In this document: positions 1 to 10,600 of the stretch, piece after piece
Layout of the letters: each line of letters opens with the position of its first letter
How positions within the stretch are numbered: the stretch's first letter is position 1
Source: Urbifossiella limnaea
Lineage (GTDB): Bacteria > Planctomycetota > Planctomycetia > Gemmatales > Gemmataceae
Reading direction: 5' to 3'
Length of the DNA stretch: 64,000 nucleotides
NCBI RefSeq assembly: GCF_007747215.1
Contig: NZ_CP036273.1
Coordinates: forward strand, 868,001-932,000
The notes under the pieces: generated by a model
What the model was told of the DNA's origin: nothing
Databases searched by the model: none
What the model saw: the letters and a program-made list of their open reading frames with translations, nothing else
Program-made: the position numbers and the translations under genes

Positions 1-413
1 CCGGCGCCGCCGGGGCGGGCGACCAGCACGTCGCCGGCACGTCCGGGGCGAACGTCTTGAACTTCAGCCAGACCCTGCTGACGAACCTGCTGTACGTGGA
101 CGGCCGCGGCGGGAACGACGCCGTCACCGCGTCGGCGCTCACCTCCGGGATGCGCTACGTCGGCGGCGGCGGGGGCGACCTGTTCGCCGTGACCGCCGCC
201 GCCGCCGGGACGGAGGCCGTGATCGACAACTTCAAGAGCGGTACCGACAAGCTCGACCTGCGGGCGCTCGGCGTGACCGCGGCGAACCTGACGTTCATCG
301 CCGCCGGGGCCGACCGGCTCGTCCGCATCCAGCTGGCGAACGGCGGAGTCATCACGCTGCGGCTGAAGAACTTCAGCGGCGACCCGCCGGCGTCCGACTT
401 CTTGTTCACATGA
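1..413 (+). CDS. C-terminal part of an RTX-like calcium-binding protein (5' end outside window)
   Basis: Only the last 136 residues are visible; the reading frame is open to the left edge and ends in TGA at 411-413. The segment has glycine/aspartate-rich turns (GRGGND, GGGGGD) followed by a block reading VIDNFKSGTDKLDLRAL. That block resembles the C-terminal module of RTX and serralysin-type secreted proteins, where a xxDFxxGxDKIDL strand closes a calcium-binding beta-roll. By family knowledge such proteins leave the cell through type I secretion, but no secretion gene is visible here. The stop overlaps the start of the next gene (ATGA), so the two are probably co-transcribed. The full size and any catalytic domain lie outside the window. 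Confidence 0.6.
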   Translation, partial: GAAGAGDQHVAGTSGANVLNFSQTLLTNLLYVDGRGGNDAVTASALTSGMRYVGGGGGDLFAVTAAAAGTEAVIDNFKSGTDKLDLRALGVTAANLTFIAAGADRLVRIQLANGGVITLRLKNFSGDPPASDFLFT

Positions 414-2077
414 CCGCGCCCGCCGTCGCCCTGTACTACGACCCCGACGGGTACGTCGAGCGGACCGCCCCCGGCCCGGCGGGGGCGGCGCGCGGGCTCA
501 TGGGGCGGCAGGTCGCCGGGCGAACCTTCCTCGACGCCTACCTCGCCCACGGCACCTGGGACACGCTCACGGCCGTGGTCCGCGACCGGCGGCGGGCGGC
601 GCCGCTCGCCGCCGCCGGCCGGGCGCACCCCGCGGCCCGCGGCCGGCGGCTGCGGGTGCTCACCGAGCGCGAGTTCCCGCCGGCCGCCGACCCGCCCGCC
701 GTCCTCCACTTCCCGAACCCGCCCGACCCGCGGTTCGCGTGGGCCCGCCACGCCGGCGGCTCCGGCGCCGCACTGTGCGGCGTCACCCACACCCTGGCCA
801 CGCCCGCCGCCGCCGCCGCGCTGTGCGACCTCGTCGCCGCCCCGTTCGAGCCGTGCGACGCGCTCGTGTGTACGTCCCGCGCCGTCGCCGCGATGGTCCG
901 CGCCGTCACCGACAGCTACCGGGCGTACCTCGCCGACCGCTGCGGCGCCGCACCGCCGCTGCGGCCGCGGCTCGAAATCATCCCGCTCGGGGTGGACCCG
1001 GCCGCGTTCCGCCCGCCCGACGCGGCCGCCCGCGCGGCCGCCCGGGCGCGGTTCGGCATCACCGACGACGAGGTGGTGGTGCTGTGCGTCGGCCGCCTGT
1101 CGCACCACGCCAAGGCGCACCCGTACCCGCTGTTCCACGCGGCGAGCGAGGCGGCCCGGCGGACCGGCGCGCGGGTGCGGCTGCTGATGGCCGGGTGGGC
1201 GGCGAACCCGGCGGTCGCGGCGGCGTTCGAGGGCGGGGCGCGCGTGTTCGCGCCGGCCGCGCGGGTGACGTTCGCCGACGGCCAGCACCCGGCCGTGCGC
1301 GCCGCCGCGTGGCCGGCCGCGGACGTGTTCGCGTCCCTGCCGGACAACGTGCAGGAGACGTTCGGCCTGGTCGTGGCCGAAGCGATGGCCAGCGGGCTGC
1401 CGGTCGTCGCCGCCGACTGGGACGGCTACCGCGACCTCGTCGCCGACGGCGAAACCGGCCTCCTGGTGCCGACGCGGCTCGTGGCCGGGGCGACCACGGG
1501 GGCGACGGGCCGGCTCCTCGGCGGCCTCACGAACTACGACCACTTCCTCGCCGAGTGCAGCCAGGCGGCGGCGGTCGATGCCGCGGCGGCGGCGGACGCG
1601 CTGACCCGGTTCGTGGCCGACGCGGCGCTGCGGGCGCGGCTCGGCGCGGCCGGGCGGGCGCGGGCCGTCGAGCGGTTCGCGTGGGGGCACGTCATCGCCG
1701 CCTACGAGGCGTTGTGGGCCGACCAGGCGCGGGAGTTCGCCGCGCGCCCGCCGCGGGCACACGGCCCGGTACGCTACCCGCCGCCCGAGGTGTCGTTCGC
1801 CGGCTACCCGACGGCGTGGCTGACCGACGCCGACGCGCTCGCCGCGGCGCCGGACGCGGCCCCGCGGCTGGCGGCGCTGCTCACGATGCCGCTCACCAAC
1901 CTCGCCGCCGCGAGCCGCTGCGCCGACCCGGCCGCGCTCGCGGCGCTGCTCGCCGCCGCACCGGCGACCCTCGGCGACCTCGCGCGCTCGCTGGAAAGTC
2001 GTGGCGTTCCCGCGGAGGCGGCGCGGGCCACGGTGGCGTGGCTGCTCAAGTACGGGCTGCTGGCGCCGGCCGGATGA
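410..2077 (+). CDS. Glycosyltransferase family 4 / GT-B type protein
   Basis: 555 residues; ATG overlaps the stop of the previous gene by 4 nt. The C-terminal half carries the GT-B donor-binding signature: an LCVGRLS strand, then DNVQETFGLVVAEAMASG with the EX7E spacing typical of GT4 retaining transferases, then GLPVVAADWDGYRDLV and a GETGLLVP loop. The N-terminal half is the acceptor-side Rossmann domain. About 130 extra residues follow the glycosyltransferase core and end in an alanine-rich helical tail of unknown role. The enzyme should transfer a sugar from an activated nucleotide sugar at the cytoplasmic face; the substrate cannot be told. Its 3' end overlaps the convergent gene at 2046-2906 by 32 nt. 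Confidence 0.8.
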   Translation: MTAPAVALYYDPDGYVERTAPGPAGAARGLMGRQVAGRTFLDAYLAHGTWDTLTAVVRDRRRAAPLAAAGRAHPAARGRRLRVLTEREFPPAADPPAVLHFPNPPDPRFAWARHAGGSGAALCGVTHTLATPAAAAALCDLVAAPFEPCDALVCTSRAVAAMVRAVTDSYRAYLADRCGAAPPLRPRLEIIPLGVDPAAFRPPDAAARAAARARFGITDDEVVVLCVGRLSHHAKAHPYPLFHAASEAARRTGARVRLLMAGWAANPAVAAAFEGGARVFAPAARVTFADGQHPAVRAAAWPAADVFASLPDNVQETFGLVVAEAMASGLPVVAADWDGYRDLVADGETGLLVPTRLVAGATTGATGRLLGGLTNYDHFLAECSQAAAVDAAAAADALTRFVADAALRARLGAAGRARAVERFAWGHVIAAYEALWADQAREFAARPPRAHGPVRYPPPEVSFAGYPTAWLTDADALAAAPDAAPRLAALLTMPLTNLAAASRCADPAALAALLAAAPATLGDLARSLESRGVPAEAARATVAWLLKYGLLAPAG

Positions 2078-2906
2078 GCGACAGGAAGGCGTCGCCGGCG
2101 TGCTCCACTTCGAGGAACGCGGCACACCCGTCGGCCGGCTTGTACACCCGGAACGCGCGCATGACGCCGAGCGTGGCCGCGCTCTCCAGCGGGCCGACGA
2201 ACGCGGCCGAGCGGTCGAGGAAGTCCGGCCGCACCGCCCACGCCGCCATCTGCCCGGCGGTGAGGAAGAAGCAGCCGGCGTGCGGGTTCAGCGGCCGGCG
2301 GAACACGAGCGGCAGGCCGAGCGCGTCGGCGCGCAACTCCGGCGTGTCGGTCACGTCCTGGAAGCGGGCGGTCACGTCGGGCCGGAGCGGGCCGTCGAGG
2401 TACGCCTTGTTCGCGGCCTTCCCGGCGGCCGCCTCGTAGCGGTTCGGTTGCAGCAGCGCCCCCTCGCCGAACGCCGCCGCGAACCAGCGGAGCTTCACGA
2501 AGAACAGCGGGTCGCGGAGCACGAGGTCGTCTTCGAGGTAGCAGTAGTAGTCGTACCCGGCGGCGAGCCGGTCGCGGAGCGCGGCGTGGCACTCGTACCC
2601 GAGCAGCCGGGGCTCGGCGGCGGTGGGCAGGTGCGCGAACCCGAGGCCGGCCGGGAGCCGGTCGAGGACGTGCCGGCCGCCGGTGGTGCAGACGAGCACG
2701 TCGGCGGTGCCGGCGGTGAGGTGGTTGGCGGGCGTGGTGGTGCGCCGGGCGATGTCGAGCACGCACTGCGGGCGGGCGAAGGTGCGGACGCCGGCGAGCA
2801 GGTCGGCGAGCGCCCGGGCGCGGGCGGCGGCGTCCGGGCGCGTGGACCCGTACCGCCCGCCGGGCTCGGGCGCAAAGTAGTGCGGGACGCAGAACAGCAG
2901 CCGCAT
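2046..2906 (-). CDS. Hypothetical protein resembling a GT-A type glycosyltransferase
   Basis: 286 residues from ATG at 2906; the frame is open further upstream, but this start gives a natural hydrophobic beta strand (MRLLFCVPHYFAP). A central YCYLEDDLVLRDP segment looks like the DxD-type metal/sugar-nucleotide motif of GT-A enzymes. It is followed by a conserved-looking FFVKLRWF and, later, a PLNPHAGCFFLTAGQ stretch. No signal peptide or membrane segment is seen. The neighbouring convergent gene is a GT4 enzyme, which fits a small glycan-modification locus. The tail-to-tail overlap of 32 nt is unusual but both reading frames look genuine. Family assignment is tentative; I recognise the motif, not the exact family. 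Confidence 0.6.
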   Translation of the reverse strand: MRLLFCVPHYFAPEPGGRYGSTRPDAAARARALADLLAGVRTFARPQCVLDIARRTTTPANHLTAGTADVLVCTTGGRHVLDRLPAGLGFAHLPTAAEPRLLGYECHAALRDRLAAGYDYYCYLEDDLVLRDPLFFVKLRWFAAAFGEGALLQPNRYEAAAGKAANKAYLDGPLRPDVTARFQDVTDTPELRADALGLPLVFRRPLNPHAGCFFLTAGQMAAWAVRPDFLDRSAAFVGPLESAATLGVMRAFRVYKPADGCAAFLEVEHAGDAFLSLIRPAPAART

Positions 2907-3134
2907 CCGACGCCCCCGCCTCGCTGGTGACCGCCGCCGGCGGTCGGAGTCACTGTACGGCCGGCGACCGTCGCGCGGGACGCGGTCAGCGGGCGGAAAC
3001 CCCGCCGGCGCCTGTCCCCGGGTGTTCTTCCCCACTACACCGTCTCGGGAGCCACCCGGAACGACCCACCACCGGCCCGCCGCACCGCACTTCGGTCGTC
3101 CGGCTGTCGAAAGCCCGAGTCGGGGGATCGGCCC

Positions 3135-5582
3135 ATGCCCGCGACACTGTCGCCACCGTGTCGGACCAACCGCCGCGGCCGCGGCGGACGATACCCGTTG
3201 ATGCTCGCGCTGGTCGCGGGGCTCGGGTTGCAAGGCCAGGGGGCGAGCGGGCCGGCCGACCCCGCCTCCAAGGTCGGCCCGGCCGCGCCCCTCTTCGCAC
3301 AACACTGCCAGGCGTGCCACACCGGCGACAAGGCGAAGGGCCAGTTCCGCCTCGACAGCCTCACGTCGGACTTCAGCGACAAGGCCAACCGCGAGCGCTG
3401 GGCCGCGGTACTGGAGCAGGTCGAGTCCGGGGCCATGCCGCCGAAAGGGAAGGCCCGCCCGGCGGAGAAGGATGTCGCCGCGCTGGTCGGGTGGGTCAAC
3501 GGGCGGGCCTCGGCGGCGCAGGCGGTGCAGGGGCGCGTCCCGCTGCGCCGGCTCAATCGCGCCGAGTACCAGAACACCGTCCGCGACCTGCTCGGCGTGG
3601 ACCTCGACCTGACCGACCTGCTCCCCCCGGACGCGGCCGCGAACGGGTTCGACAACGCCGCCGAGGCGCTGCACGTCTCGTCGTTCCTGATGGAGCAGTA
3701 CCTCGAAGCCGCCGACAAGGTGCTCGACGCCGCGGTGGCCAACGGGCCGCGGCCGTGGCTGCTGAAGAAGCGCTACGACATCAAGGACGAGAAGTCGGTG
3801 CGGCCCACCGGCAGCGTCTACCGACACCTGGAGGACTCGGTCGCCATCTTCGGCTCGTGGGTGTCAGCGAACATCCAGGTCACCCTGTGGAACTTCCGCA
3901 CGCACTTCCGCGGCAACTACCGCGTCCGCATCTCGGCCTACGCCTTCCAGACGGACAAGCCCGTCACCTTCCACGTGACCGCCGGCACACTCACGGCCGT
4001 GACCGAGGAGCGGATCGTCGGCTACCACGACGTGCCGCCCGGCCGGCCGACGGTGATCGAGTTCGTCGAGAAGCTGGAGGCGAAGAACTGCATGCGGCTC
4101 GTCGTGGACGGGCTCGGCGTGACGCCGCCGGTGATCGAGAAGGTGGGGGCGGACAAGTACACCGGGCCGGGCCTGGCCGTGCAGTGGGTGGAAGTCGAGG
4201 GGCCGCTGCACGACACCTGGCCGCCCGCGAGTCACCGCCGGCTGTTCGGCGACCTGAAGCAGGCGCCGGCCCCGACGCCGGAGGACAAGAACCGCCTGGA
4301 GGTCGCGTCGACGCAACCGCTGGCCGACGCCGAGCGCCTCCTCCGCGGCTTCCTCCCGCGGGCCTTCCGCCGGCCGGTGACCGACGACGAGGTGAAGCCG
4401 TTCCTGGCCCGCGTGAAGGCCAAGCTGGACGCGGGCTTCTCGTTCGAGCAGGCGATGCGCGTCGGGTACAAGGCCGCGCTCGTCTCGCCGCACTTCCTGT
4501 TCCTGCGCGAGAAGCCCGGCCGGCTGGACGACTTCGCCCTTGCCAGCCGGCTGTCGTACTTCCTGTGGAGTTCCATGCCCGACGAGGAACTCCTCACCCT
4601 CGCCGCGGCCGGGAAGCTGACCGACGCCGGCACGCTGCGCACTCAGGTCGAGCGGATGCTGAGGGACCGGAAGGCGGCCGCGTTCACCGAGAACTTCGCC
4701 GGCCAGTGGCTCGACCTCCGCAAGATCGACGACACCGCCCCCGACCCGGCGCTCTACCCGGAGTACGACGACATCCTCAAGACGGCGATGGTGAAGGAGG
4801 CGCAGCTGTTCTTCGACGAGGTGCTCAAGAACGACCTGCCCCTGACGACGTTCGTGGCCTCCGACTTCACGCTGCTCAACGGCCGGCTGGCGCGGCACTA
4901 CCGCATCCCCGGCGTGACCGGCCAGGAGTTCCGGCGCGTGGCGCTGCCGCCGGGGAGCCACCGCGGCGGCGTCCTCACGATGGCGGCCGTGATGAAGGTG
5001 ACGGCCAACGGCACCACCACGTCGCCGGTCCAGCGCGGGTCGTGGGTACTCGATCGCATCCTCGGCACGCCGCCGCCGAAGCCGACGGTGGACGTGGAGG
5101 CCGTCGAGCCGGACATTCGCGGCGCGACGACGATCCGCGAGCAGCTGGCGAAGCACCGGGCGCGGGCCGAGTGCGCCGGCTGTCACGCGAAGATCGACCC
5201 GCCGGGGTTCGCGCTGGAGAGCTTCGACGTGATCGGCGGCTGGCGCGACTACTACCGGAGCGTCGGAGCCGGCGGCCCGGCGGTCGTGGACGGCCGCACC
5301 ATGCGGTACAAGAAGGGTCCAGACGTGAACCCGGCCGACGCGCTGCCGGACGGGGCGCGGTTCAAGGACGTGGACGAGTTCCGGCAACTCCTGCTGCGCG
5401 ACCGTGACCAGCTCGCCCGCGCGATGACCCAACGGCTGCTGACCTACGCCACCGGCGGCGCGCCCACGTCGGCCGACCGGCCGGAGGTCGAGGGGATCGT
5501 CGCCCGGGTCCGCGAGAAGAACTACAGCTTCCGGGCGCTCGTCCACGAGGTGGTGCAGAGCCGGCTGTTCCAGAGTAAGTGA
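3135..5582 (+). CDS. DUF1592-family protein with planctomycete cytochrome c domain (copy 1)
   Basis: 815 residues with a possible N-terminal export helix (the hydrophobic run begins near residue 22; an ATG at 3201 is an alternative start). Domain order fits the planctomycete PSD architecture: a haem-binding CQACH at residues 58-62, then DUF1587 (RRLNRAEYQNTVRDLLG), DUF1595, DUF1592 (LASRLSYFLWSSMPDEEL), DUF1588 with a second CAGCH at about 680-684, and DUF1585 at the C-terminus. It probably acts outside the cytoplasmic membrane as a c-type cytochrome subunit. The catalytic reaction of the DUF domains is not known to me. It is translationally coupled to the DUF1552 gene that follows, the usual partner. 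Confidence 0.9.
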   Translation: MPATLSPPCRTNRRGRGGRYPLMLALVAGLGLQGQGASGPADPASKVGPAAPLFAQHCQACHTGDKAKGQFRLDSLTSDFSDKANRERWAAVLEQVESGAMPPKGKARPAEKDVAALVGWVNGRASAAQAVQGRVPLRRLNRAEYQNTVRDLLGVDLDLTDLLPPDAAANGFDNAAEALHVSSFLMEQYLEAADKVLDAAVANGPRPWLLKKRYDIKDEKSVRPTGSVYRHLEDSVAIFGSWVSANIQVTLWNFRTHFRGNYRVRISAYAFQTDKPVTFHVTAGTLTAVTEERIVGYHDVPPGRPTVIEFVEKLEAKNCMRLVVDGLGVTPPVIEKVGADKYTGPGLAVQWVEVEGPLHDTWPPASHRRLFGDLKQAPAPTPEDKNRLEVASTQPLADAERLLRGFLPRAFRRPVTDDEVKPFLARVKAKLDAGFSFEQAMRVGYKAALVSPHFLFLREKPGRLDDFALASRLSYFLWSSMPDEELLTLAAAGKLTDAGTLRTQVERMLRDRKAAAFTENFAGQWLDLRKIDDTAPDPALYPEYDDILKTAMVKEAQLFFDEVLKNDLPLTTFVASDFTLLNGRLARHYRIPGVTGQEFRRVALPPGSHRGGVLTMAAVMKVTANGTTTSPVQRGSWVLDRILGTPPPKPTVDVEAVEPDIRGATTIREQLAKHRARAECAGCHAKIDPPGFALESFDVIGGWRDYYRSVGAGGPAVVDGRTMRYKKGPDVNPADALPDGARFKDVDEFRQLLLRDRDQLARAMTQRLLTYATGGAPTSADRPEVEGIVARVREKNYSFRALVHEVVQSRLFQSK

Positions 5583-5605
5583 GTCCTGACGACCGAGGTA
5601 CTCCC

Positions 5606-6868
5606 GTGACCCTCCACCGTCGCACGCTCCTCCGCGCCGCCGGCGTGTCGCTGGCGCTCCCGTGCCTCGACGCCCTCGCGCGCGGCGACGACCGGGCCGC
5701 GCAGCCGCGGCGCCGCATGGTCTGCGTCTGCACGCCGCTCGGGCTCCACCCGCCGTACTTCTTCCCGGAGAAGGACGGCGCGGACTACGAGCTGACCCCC
5801 TACCTCGACGTGCTCAAGGATTTCCGCCGCGACATCACCGTGGTGTCCGGGCTGGCGCACGCGGGGCAGAGCCCGGGGTTCGCCCACCAGGCTTCCGCCA
5901 GCTTCCTGACCGGCGCGCAGAACGCCGGGCGCCCCGGGTTCCGGAACTCGATCTCGCTCGACCAGTACGCCGCCGAGCACATCGGCGGGCGGACGCGGTT
6001 CCCGAGCCTGGCCCTGTCGGGCGAAGGCGCCGGCCTGTCGTGGACGCGCACCGGCGCGCTGGTGCCCGCGGCCACGTCGCCGGCGCGGGTGTTCGCCCGG
6101 CTGTTCCTCGACGGCCGGCCCGAGGAGGTTCGCGCGCAGGTCGCCCGCCTCGCGGACGGCCGCAGCATCCTCGACGACGTGGGCGGGCAGGCCGCGGCGC
6201 TGCGGTCGGGCCTCGGCGCCGGCGACCGCGACCGGCTCGACGAGTACATGACCAGCGTCCGCGACCTGGAGCGGCGGCTGGCGCGCGACGAGACGTGGGC
6301 CCGGACGCCCAAGCCGAAGGTGAGCGCCGAGCCGCCGCGGGACATCCCCAACGCCGCGGACCTGCTCGGCCGCACGCGGCTGCTGTTCGACCTCACCCAC
6401 CTGGCGCTCCAGACCGACTCGACGCGGCTGGTCACGATCATGCTGGGCGGCTCGACCTACGTCCCGCCGATCCCGGGGGTGACGCTCGGCCACCACGACC
6501 TGTCCCACCACGGCCGCGACCCGGGGAAGTTAGAGCAGCTCAAGACAGTGGAGAGCGAGACGATGAAGGTCGTCCGCGACCTGCTCGCCAAGCTCAAGCA
6601 GACGCGGGAGGACGGGGCGACGCTCCTCGACCGCACGACGGTCTTCCTCGGCAGCAACCTGGGCGACGGCAGCAGCCACTCGGTGCGGAACCTGCCGGTC
6701 CTCCTCGCCGGCGGCGGGTTCCGGCACGGCAAGCACCTGCGGTTCAACCCCGAGAACCCGCCGCCGCTGTGCAACCTGTTCGTCAGCATGTTGCAGCGGC
6801 TGGGGGTCGAAACGGACCGGTTCAGCTCCGGCACGAGCACGCTCACCGGCCTCGACCCGGTCGGCTGA
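5606..6868 (+). CDS. DUF1552 domain-containing, Tat-exported protein (copy 1)
   Basis: 420 residues from GTG at 5606, chosen because a GAGGT lies just upstream and because the product then begins MTLHRRTLLRAAG, a twin-arginine signal. An in-frame GTG at 5579 overlaps the DUF1592 stop and would add 9 residues before the Tat motif. The body carries DUF1552 hallmarks: a LGLHPPYFFPEK start to the mature protein, a DEYMTSVRDLERRLARDE helix and a C-terminal SNLGDGSSHSVRNLPVLLAGGG block. DUF1552 proteins are exported partners of DUF1592 cytochromes in planctomycetes; their reaction is unknown, though the fold is thought to be sulfatase/alkaline-phosphatase-like. Confidence 0.88.
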   Translation: MTLHRRTLLRAAGVSLALPCLDALARGDDRAAQPRRRMVCVCTPLGLHPPYFFPEKDGADYELTPYLDVLKDFRRDITVVSGLAHAGQSPGFAHQASASFLTGAQNAGRPGFRNSISLDQYAAEHIGGRTRFPSLALSGEGAGLSWTRTGALVPAATSPARVFARLFLDGRPEEVRAQVARLADGRSILDDVGGQAAALRSGLGAGDRDRLDEYMTSVRDLERRLARDETWARTPKPKVSAEPPRDIPNAADLLGRTRLLFDLTHLALQTDSTRLVTIMLGGSTYVPPIPGVTLGHHDLSHHGRDPGKLEQLKTVESETMKVVRDLLAKLKQTREDGATLLDRTTVFLGSNLGDGSSHSVRNLPVLLAGGGFRHGKHLRFNPENPPPLCNLFVSMLQRLGVETDRFSSGTSTLTGLDPVG

Positions 6869-6881
6869 AACGGGGGACGCC

Positions 6882-7601
6882 ATGAGCCGTCGGTTCGCCG
6901 CCCTGCTCCCGCTGCTCGCGCTGTCGGCGGCCTCCTCCTCCGCGGAGGTGATCTGGCGCGGCGACTTCGAGACGGGCGACACGTCGCAGTGGAAGGCCGC
7001 CCCCAAGGCCGGCGTCACGGTCGTCCGCGACCCCGTGCGCGAGGGGAAGTACGCGGTGCGGATCGACGGGACCGACGCGGCGCGGAAGGGGAAGCTCGAC
7101 CGCATCGAGTTCCAGCACCAGCCCGCGCCGCCCGGCACGGCCGAGGGGGCGGAGCGGTACTTCGGCTGGAGCGTGTACCTGCCGAAACGGCTCACCGACG
7201 CCACCCACTCGCTCGCGTACTTCGAGACGCGGAACACCTGGAGCCAGCTGATGGCGTTCGAGGTGAAGGGCGAGGACGTCCTGTTCACGACCCGCGTGCC
7301 GTACGCCCGCCACTGGTCCGGCAGGGGAAAAATGACGGCGGGCCGGTGGCACGACTTCGCCGTCCACGTCCTGTGGTCGCGCGACCCCGGGAAGGGGTTC
7401 GTCGAGGTGTGGTTCGACGGGGAGCAGGTCGTGCCACGCACGAAGACGGCGACGCTCCGCGACGAAAACGCGGCCTTCCTCCAACTCGGCTTACTCCGCG
7501 AGACGAGCGCCGTGCCCGAGACGATCGTGATCGACCACGTGACCGAGGCGACCACGCTGGACGACGTGACGCCCCGCCGACCCCGCCCCGCCTCACCCTG
7601 A
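6882..7601 (+). CDS. Secreted polysaccharide lyase-like protein (heparin lyase I type)
   Basis: 239 residues with an N-terminal signal peptide (hydrophobic run ending in SAASSSAEV). The mature part opens with WRGDFETGDTSQWK, then a YFGWSVYLP strand, TWSQLMAFEVKG, and a GRWHDFAVHVLWS segment with a VEVWFDGEQV strand. This pattern matches the concanavalin-like Polysacc_lyase family related to heparin lyase I. Such proteins cleave or bind acidic polysaccharides outside the cell. It starts 13 nt after the DUF1552 gene with GGGGGA upstream of the ATG, so it belongs to the same transcription unit. I did not verify the catalytic residues, so binding without catalysis remains possible. Confidence 0.75.
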   Translation: MSRRFAALLPLLALSAASSSAEVIWRGDFETGDTSQWKAAPKAGVTVVRDPVREGKYAVRIDGTDAARKGKLDRIEFQHQPAPPGTAEGAERYFGWSVYLPKRLTDATHSLAYFETRNTWSQLMAFEVKGEDVLFTTRVPYARHWSGRGKMTAGRWHDFAVHVLWSRDPGKGFVEVWFDGEQVVPRTKTATLRDENAAFLQLGLLRETSAVPETIVIDHVTEATTLDDVTPRRPRPASP

Positions 7602-7655
7602 CGCGGCGGGGCCGGACACGACCGGGAACACCACGACCGACTCGGAGGAGCCCCC

Positions 7656-10600
7656 ATGCGTCGGCCCGTTCTCCTCGCCCTCGCCGCCGCCCTCGTCCCC
7701 GCCGCGGCCGCCGCGCAGCCGCCCGCGCTCAAGGTCGGCGTCGCCAAGGCGGACATCACCCCGGCGCACCCGATCCGCCTGAACGGGTTCGGCAGCCGGC
7801 GCGCCGAGTCGGACGGCGTGTACCAGAAGCTGTGGGCGCGGGGGCTCGCCGTCCACGACGGCACGGCGCCGGTCGTCCTCCTTACCGTGGACGTGCTCGG
7901 CATCCCCGCCGACGTCCACGACGAACTCGCCCGCCGGCTGGCGAAGAAGGCCGGGCTGCCGAAGGAGCGGCTGTCCGTCACCGCCACCCACACGCACACC
8001 GGGCCGATGCTCACCGGCGCGAACCCCACGCTGTTCGGCGTCCCCATCCCGAACGCGCACCAGGCGAACATCGACAAGTACACGCCTGTGTTCCTCGACA
8101 AGCTCGAAGAAGCCGCGCTCGCGGCGCTGGCCGACCTGAAGCCCGGCCGCCTGGAGTGGGGCGTCGGCTCGGCGACGTTCGCGATGAACCGTCGCACCCG
8201 CGGCGGGCCGACCGACCACGACCTTCCGGTGCTCGTTGTCCGCGACGCGGCCGGGGCCGTGCGCGCCGTTTACCTCGGCTACGCCTGCCACGCCGTCACC
8301 CTGTCGCACAACCGCCTCGGCGGCGACTGGCCGGGGTACGCCGCGGCGGCGGTCGAGGACGACCACCCCGGCGCCGTCGCGCTCGTCGCCGTCGGCTGCG
8401 GGGCCGACCAGAACCCGACCTCCGGCGTGACCGGCGAGAACCTCGAAGCGGCGCGCGTGCAGGGCCGCGAGATCGCCGCCGAGGTCCGCCGCCTCCTCAC
8501 CGCGCCGCTGACGCGCGTGAGCGGCCCGATCACCGCGCGCGTGGCGACGCTCGACCTGCCGCTCGCCGCGCTCCCTACCCGCGCGGAGTGGGAGGAGAAG
8601 GCGAAGCGCGCCGACGCCGTCGGCCACCACGCTCGCGTGAACCTGGCCCGCCTCGACCGCGGGGAGAAACTGCCGACTTCCGTCCCGTACCCGGTCCAGA
8701 CGTGGGCCTTCGCCGATGGGCTGGCGATGGTTCACCTCCCGGGCGAGGTGGTGGTCGACTATTCGCGCAGGCTCAAGGGCGAACTCGACGGCCGCCGCCT
8801 GTGGGTGACCGCCTACGCGAACCACGCCCCGTGCTACATCCCGAGCGAGCGCGTGCTGAAGGAGGGCGGCTACGAGGGCGGCGGGGCGATGATCTACTAC
8901 GACCAGCCGGTGCCGTTCCGGCCGGGCCTCGAAGACCGCATCGTCGGCGCCGTGACGGAGCAGCTGAAGGCGTTCGCGGCGAAGGTCGATCCCGCGAAGA
9001 ACGGCGGGTCGCGGCCGCTGTCGCCGCACCAGTCGCTCGCCCGCATCCACGCCGCGGCCGGGCTGAAGGTCGAACTCGCCGCCGCCGAGCCGCTCGTCGC
9101 CGACCCGGTGGCCGTGGCCTTCGGGCCGGACGGGAAGGTGTGGGTGGCCGAGATGGCCGACTACCCGACCGGCCGCACCGACGGCAAGTTCGACCCCGGC
9201 GGCCGCGTCGTCGTTCTGGAAGACCGCGACCGCGACGGCGTGCTCGACACCTCGACCGTGTTCCTCGACAACCTCCCCTTCCCGACCGGGCTGCTGCCGT
9301 GGCGCGGCGGCGTGCTGGTGTGCGCCGCCCCGGACATCCTCTTCGCCGCGGACACGACCGGCGACGGCAAGGCGGACGTGGTGACGAAGCTGTACTCGGG
9401 CTTCGGCACGCAGAACTACCAGGCCCGGGTGAACAGCTTGCAGTACGGCCTCGACGGCTGGGTCCACGGCTCGTGCGGCCTGTTCGGCGGCGCGATCGTG
9501 AGCCACAAGACGGGGAAGACCCACGCCCTCGGCGACCGCGACTTCCGCATCAAGCCCGACACCGGCGAGCTGGAGCCGGCGACCGGCCGGACGCAGCAGG
9601 GCCGCGTCCGCGACGACGCCGGCAACTGGTTCGGCTGCGACAACAGCACGCTCCTGAAGCACTACACCCTCGCCGACCACGAGTTGGCGCGGAACCCGGC
9701 TGTGGCGTACCCGAGCGGCACCGCGGTGCTGGTCGGCGGCGACCGGCTGTTCCCGCTCGCCGCCGGCACGCGCTACGCCCTGTCCGGCCCGCCGAACTCG
9801 GTCACCGCCGCGTGCGGGCTCGGCGTCTACCGCGACGACCTGCTCGGCGGCAATTTCACCGGCAACGCCTTCACCTGCGAGCCGGTGAACCTCCTCGTCC
9901 ACCGCCGCGTGCTGACGCCGGCCGGCGCCAACTTCACGGCGGCGCGGGCCCCCGAGGACGCGGCCGGCGAGTTCCTGGCGTCGTCCGACCCGTGGTTCCG
10001 CCCGGTCCACGCCACGACCGGCCCCGACGGCGCGCTGTGGGTCGCCGACATGTACCGGTTCCTGATCGAGCACCCGAAGTTCCTGCCCGACGCGGAGCGC
10101 GCGAAGGTCGACCCGCGCGCCGGGGCCGGGCTCGGCCGCCTCTACCGCGTGCGGCCCGAAGCCGGCCCGCTCGGCCCGTGGGTGCGCGTCCGCGAGCTGG
10201 CCACGCCGGCTCTCGTGGCGGCGCTCGACAGCCCGAACGGCGTCCAGCGCGACGGCGCAATGATGGAGCTGATCTGGAACGCCGACCCGGCGGCGGTCGC
10301 GCCGCTCGAAGCGCTGCTGGCGACGGGATCGCGCCCGCTCGCTCGATTGCACGCGCTCTGCACCCTCGACGCGCTCGGGAAGCTCTCACCCGCCGCGCTC
10401 GCGGGGGCACTCGCCGACGCCGACCCGACAGTCCGCCGCCACGCGGCCCGCGCGGCCGAGTCGCGCCTGGCCGACCCCGCGATCGCCGCGGCCGTGGCGA
10501 ATCTGGCTGCCGACCCCGACGTGCCGGTGCGGGTGCAGGCGGCGTATTCCCTCGGCGTATGGCGCGACGCGAAGGCCGGCGCGGTGCTGGCGCGGCTCGC

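Noticed and set aside
155-2125. 656-codon open frame on the minus strand across the GT4 gene
   Set aside because: Composed of Arg/Gly/Pro/Ala-rich sequence without domains, the usual high-GC shadow of the plus-strand gene, which has clear GT4 motifs.
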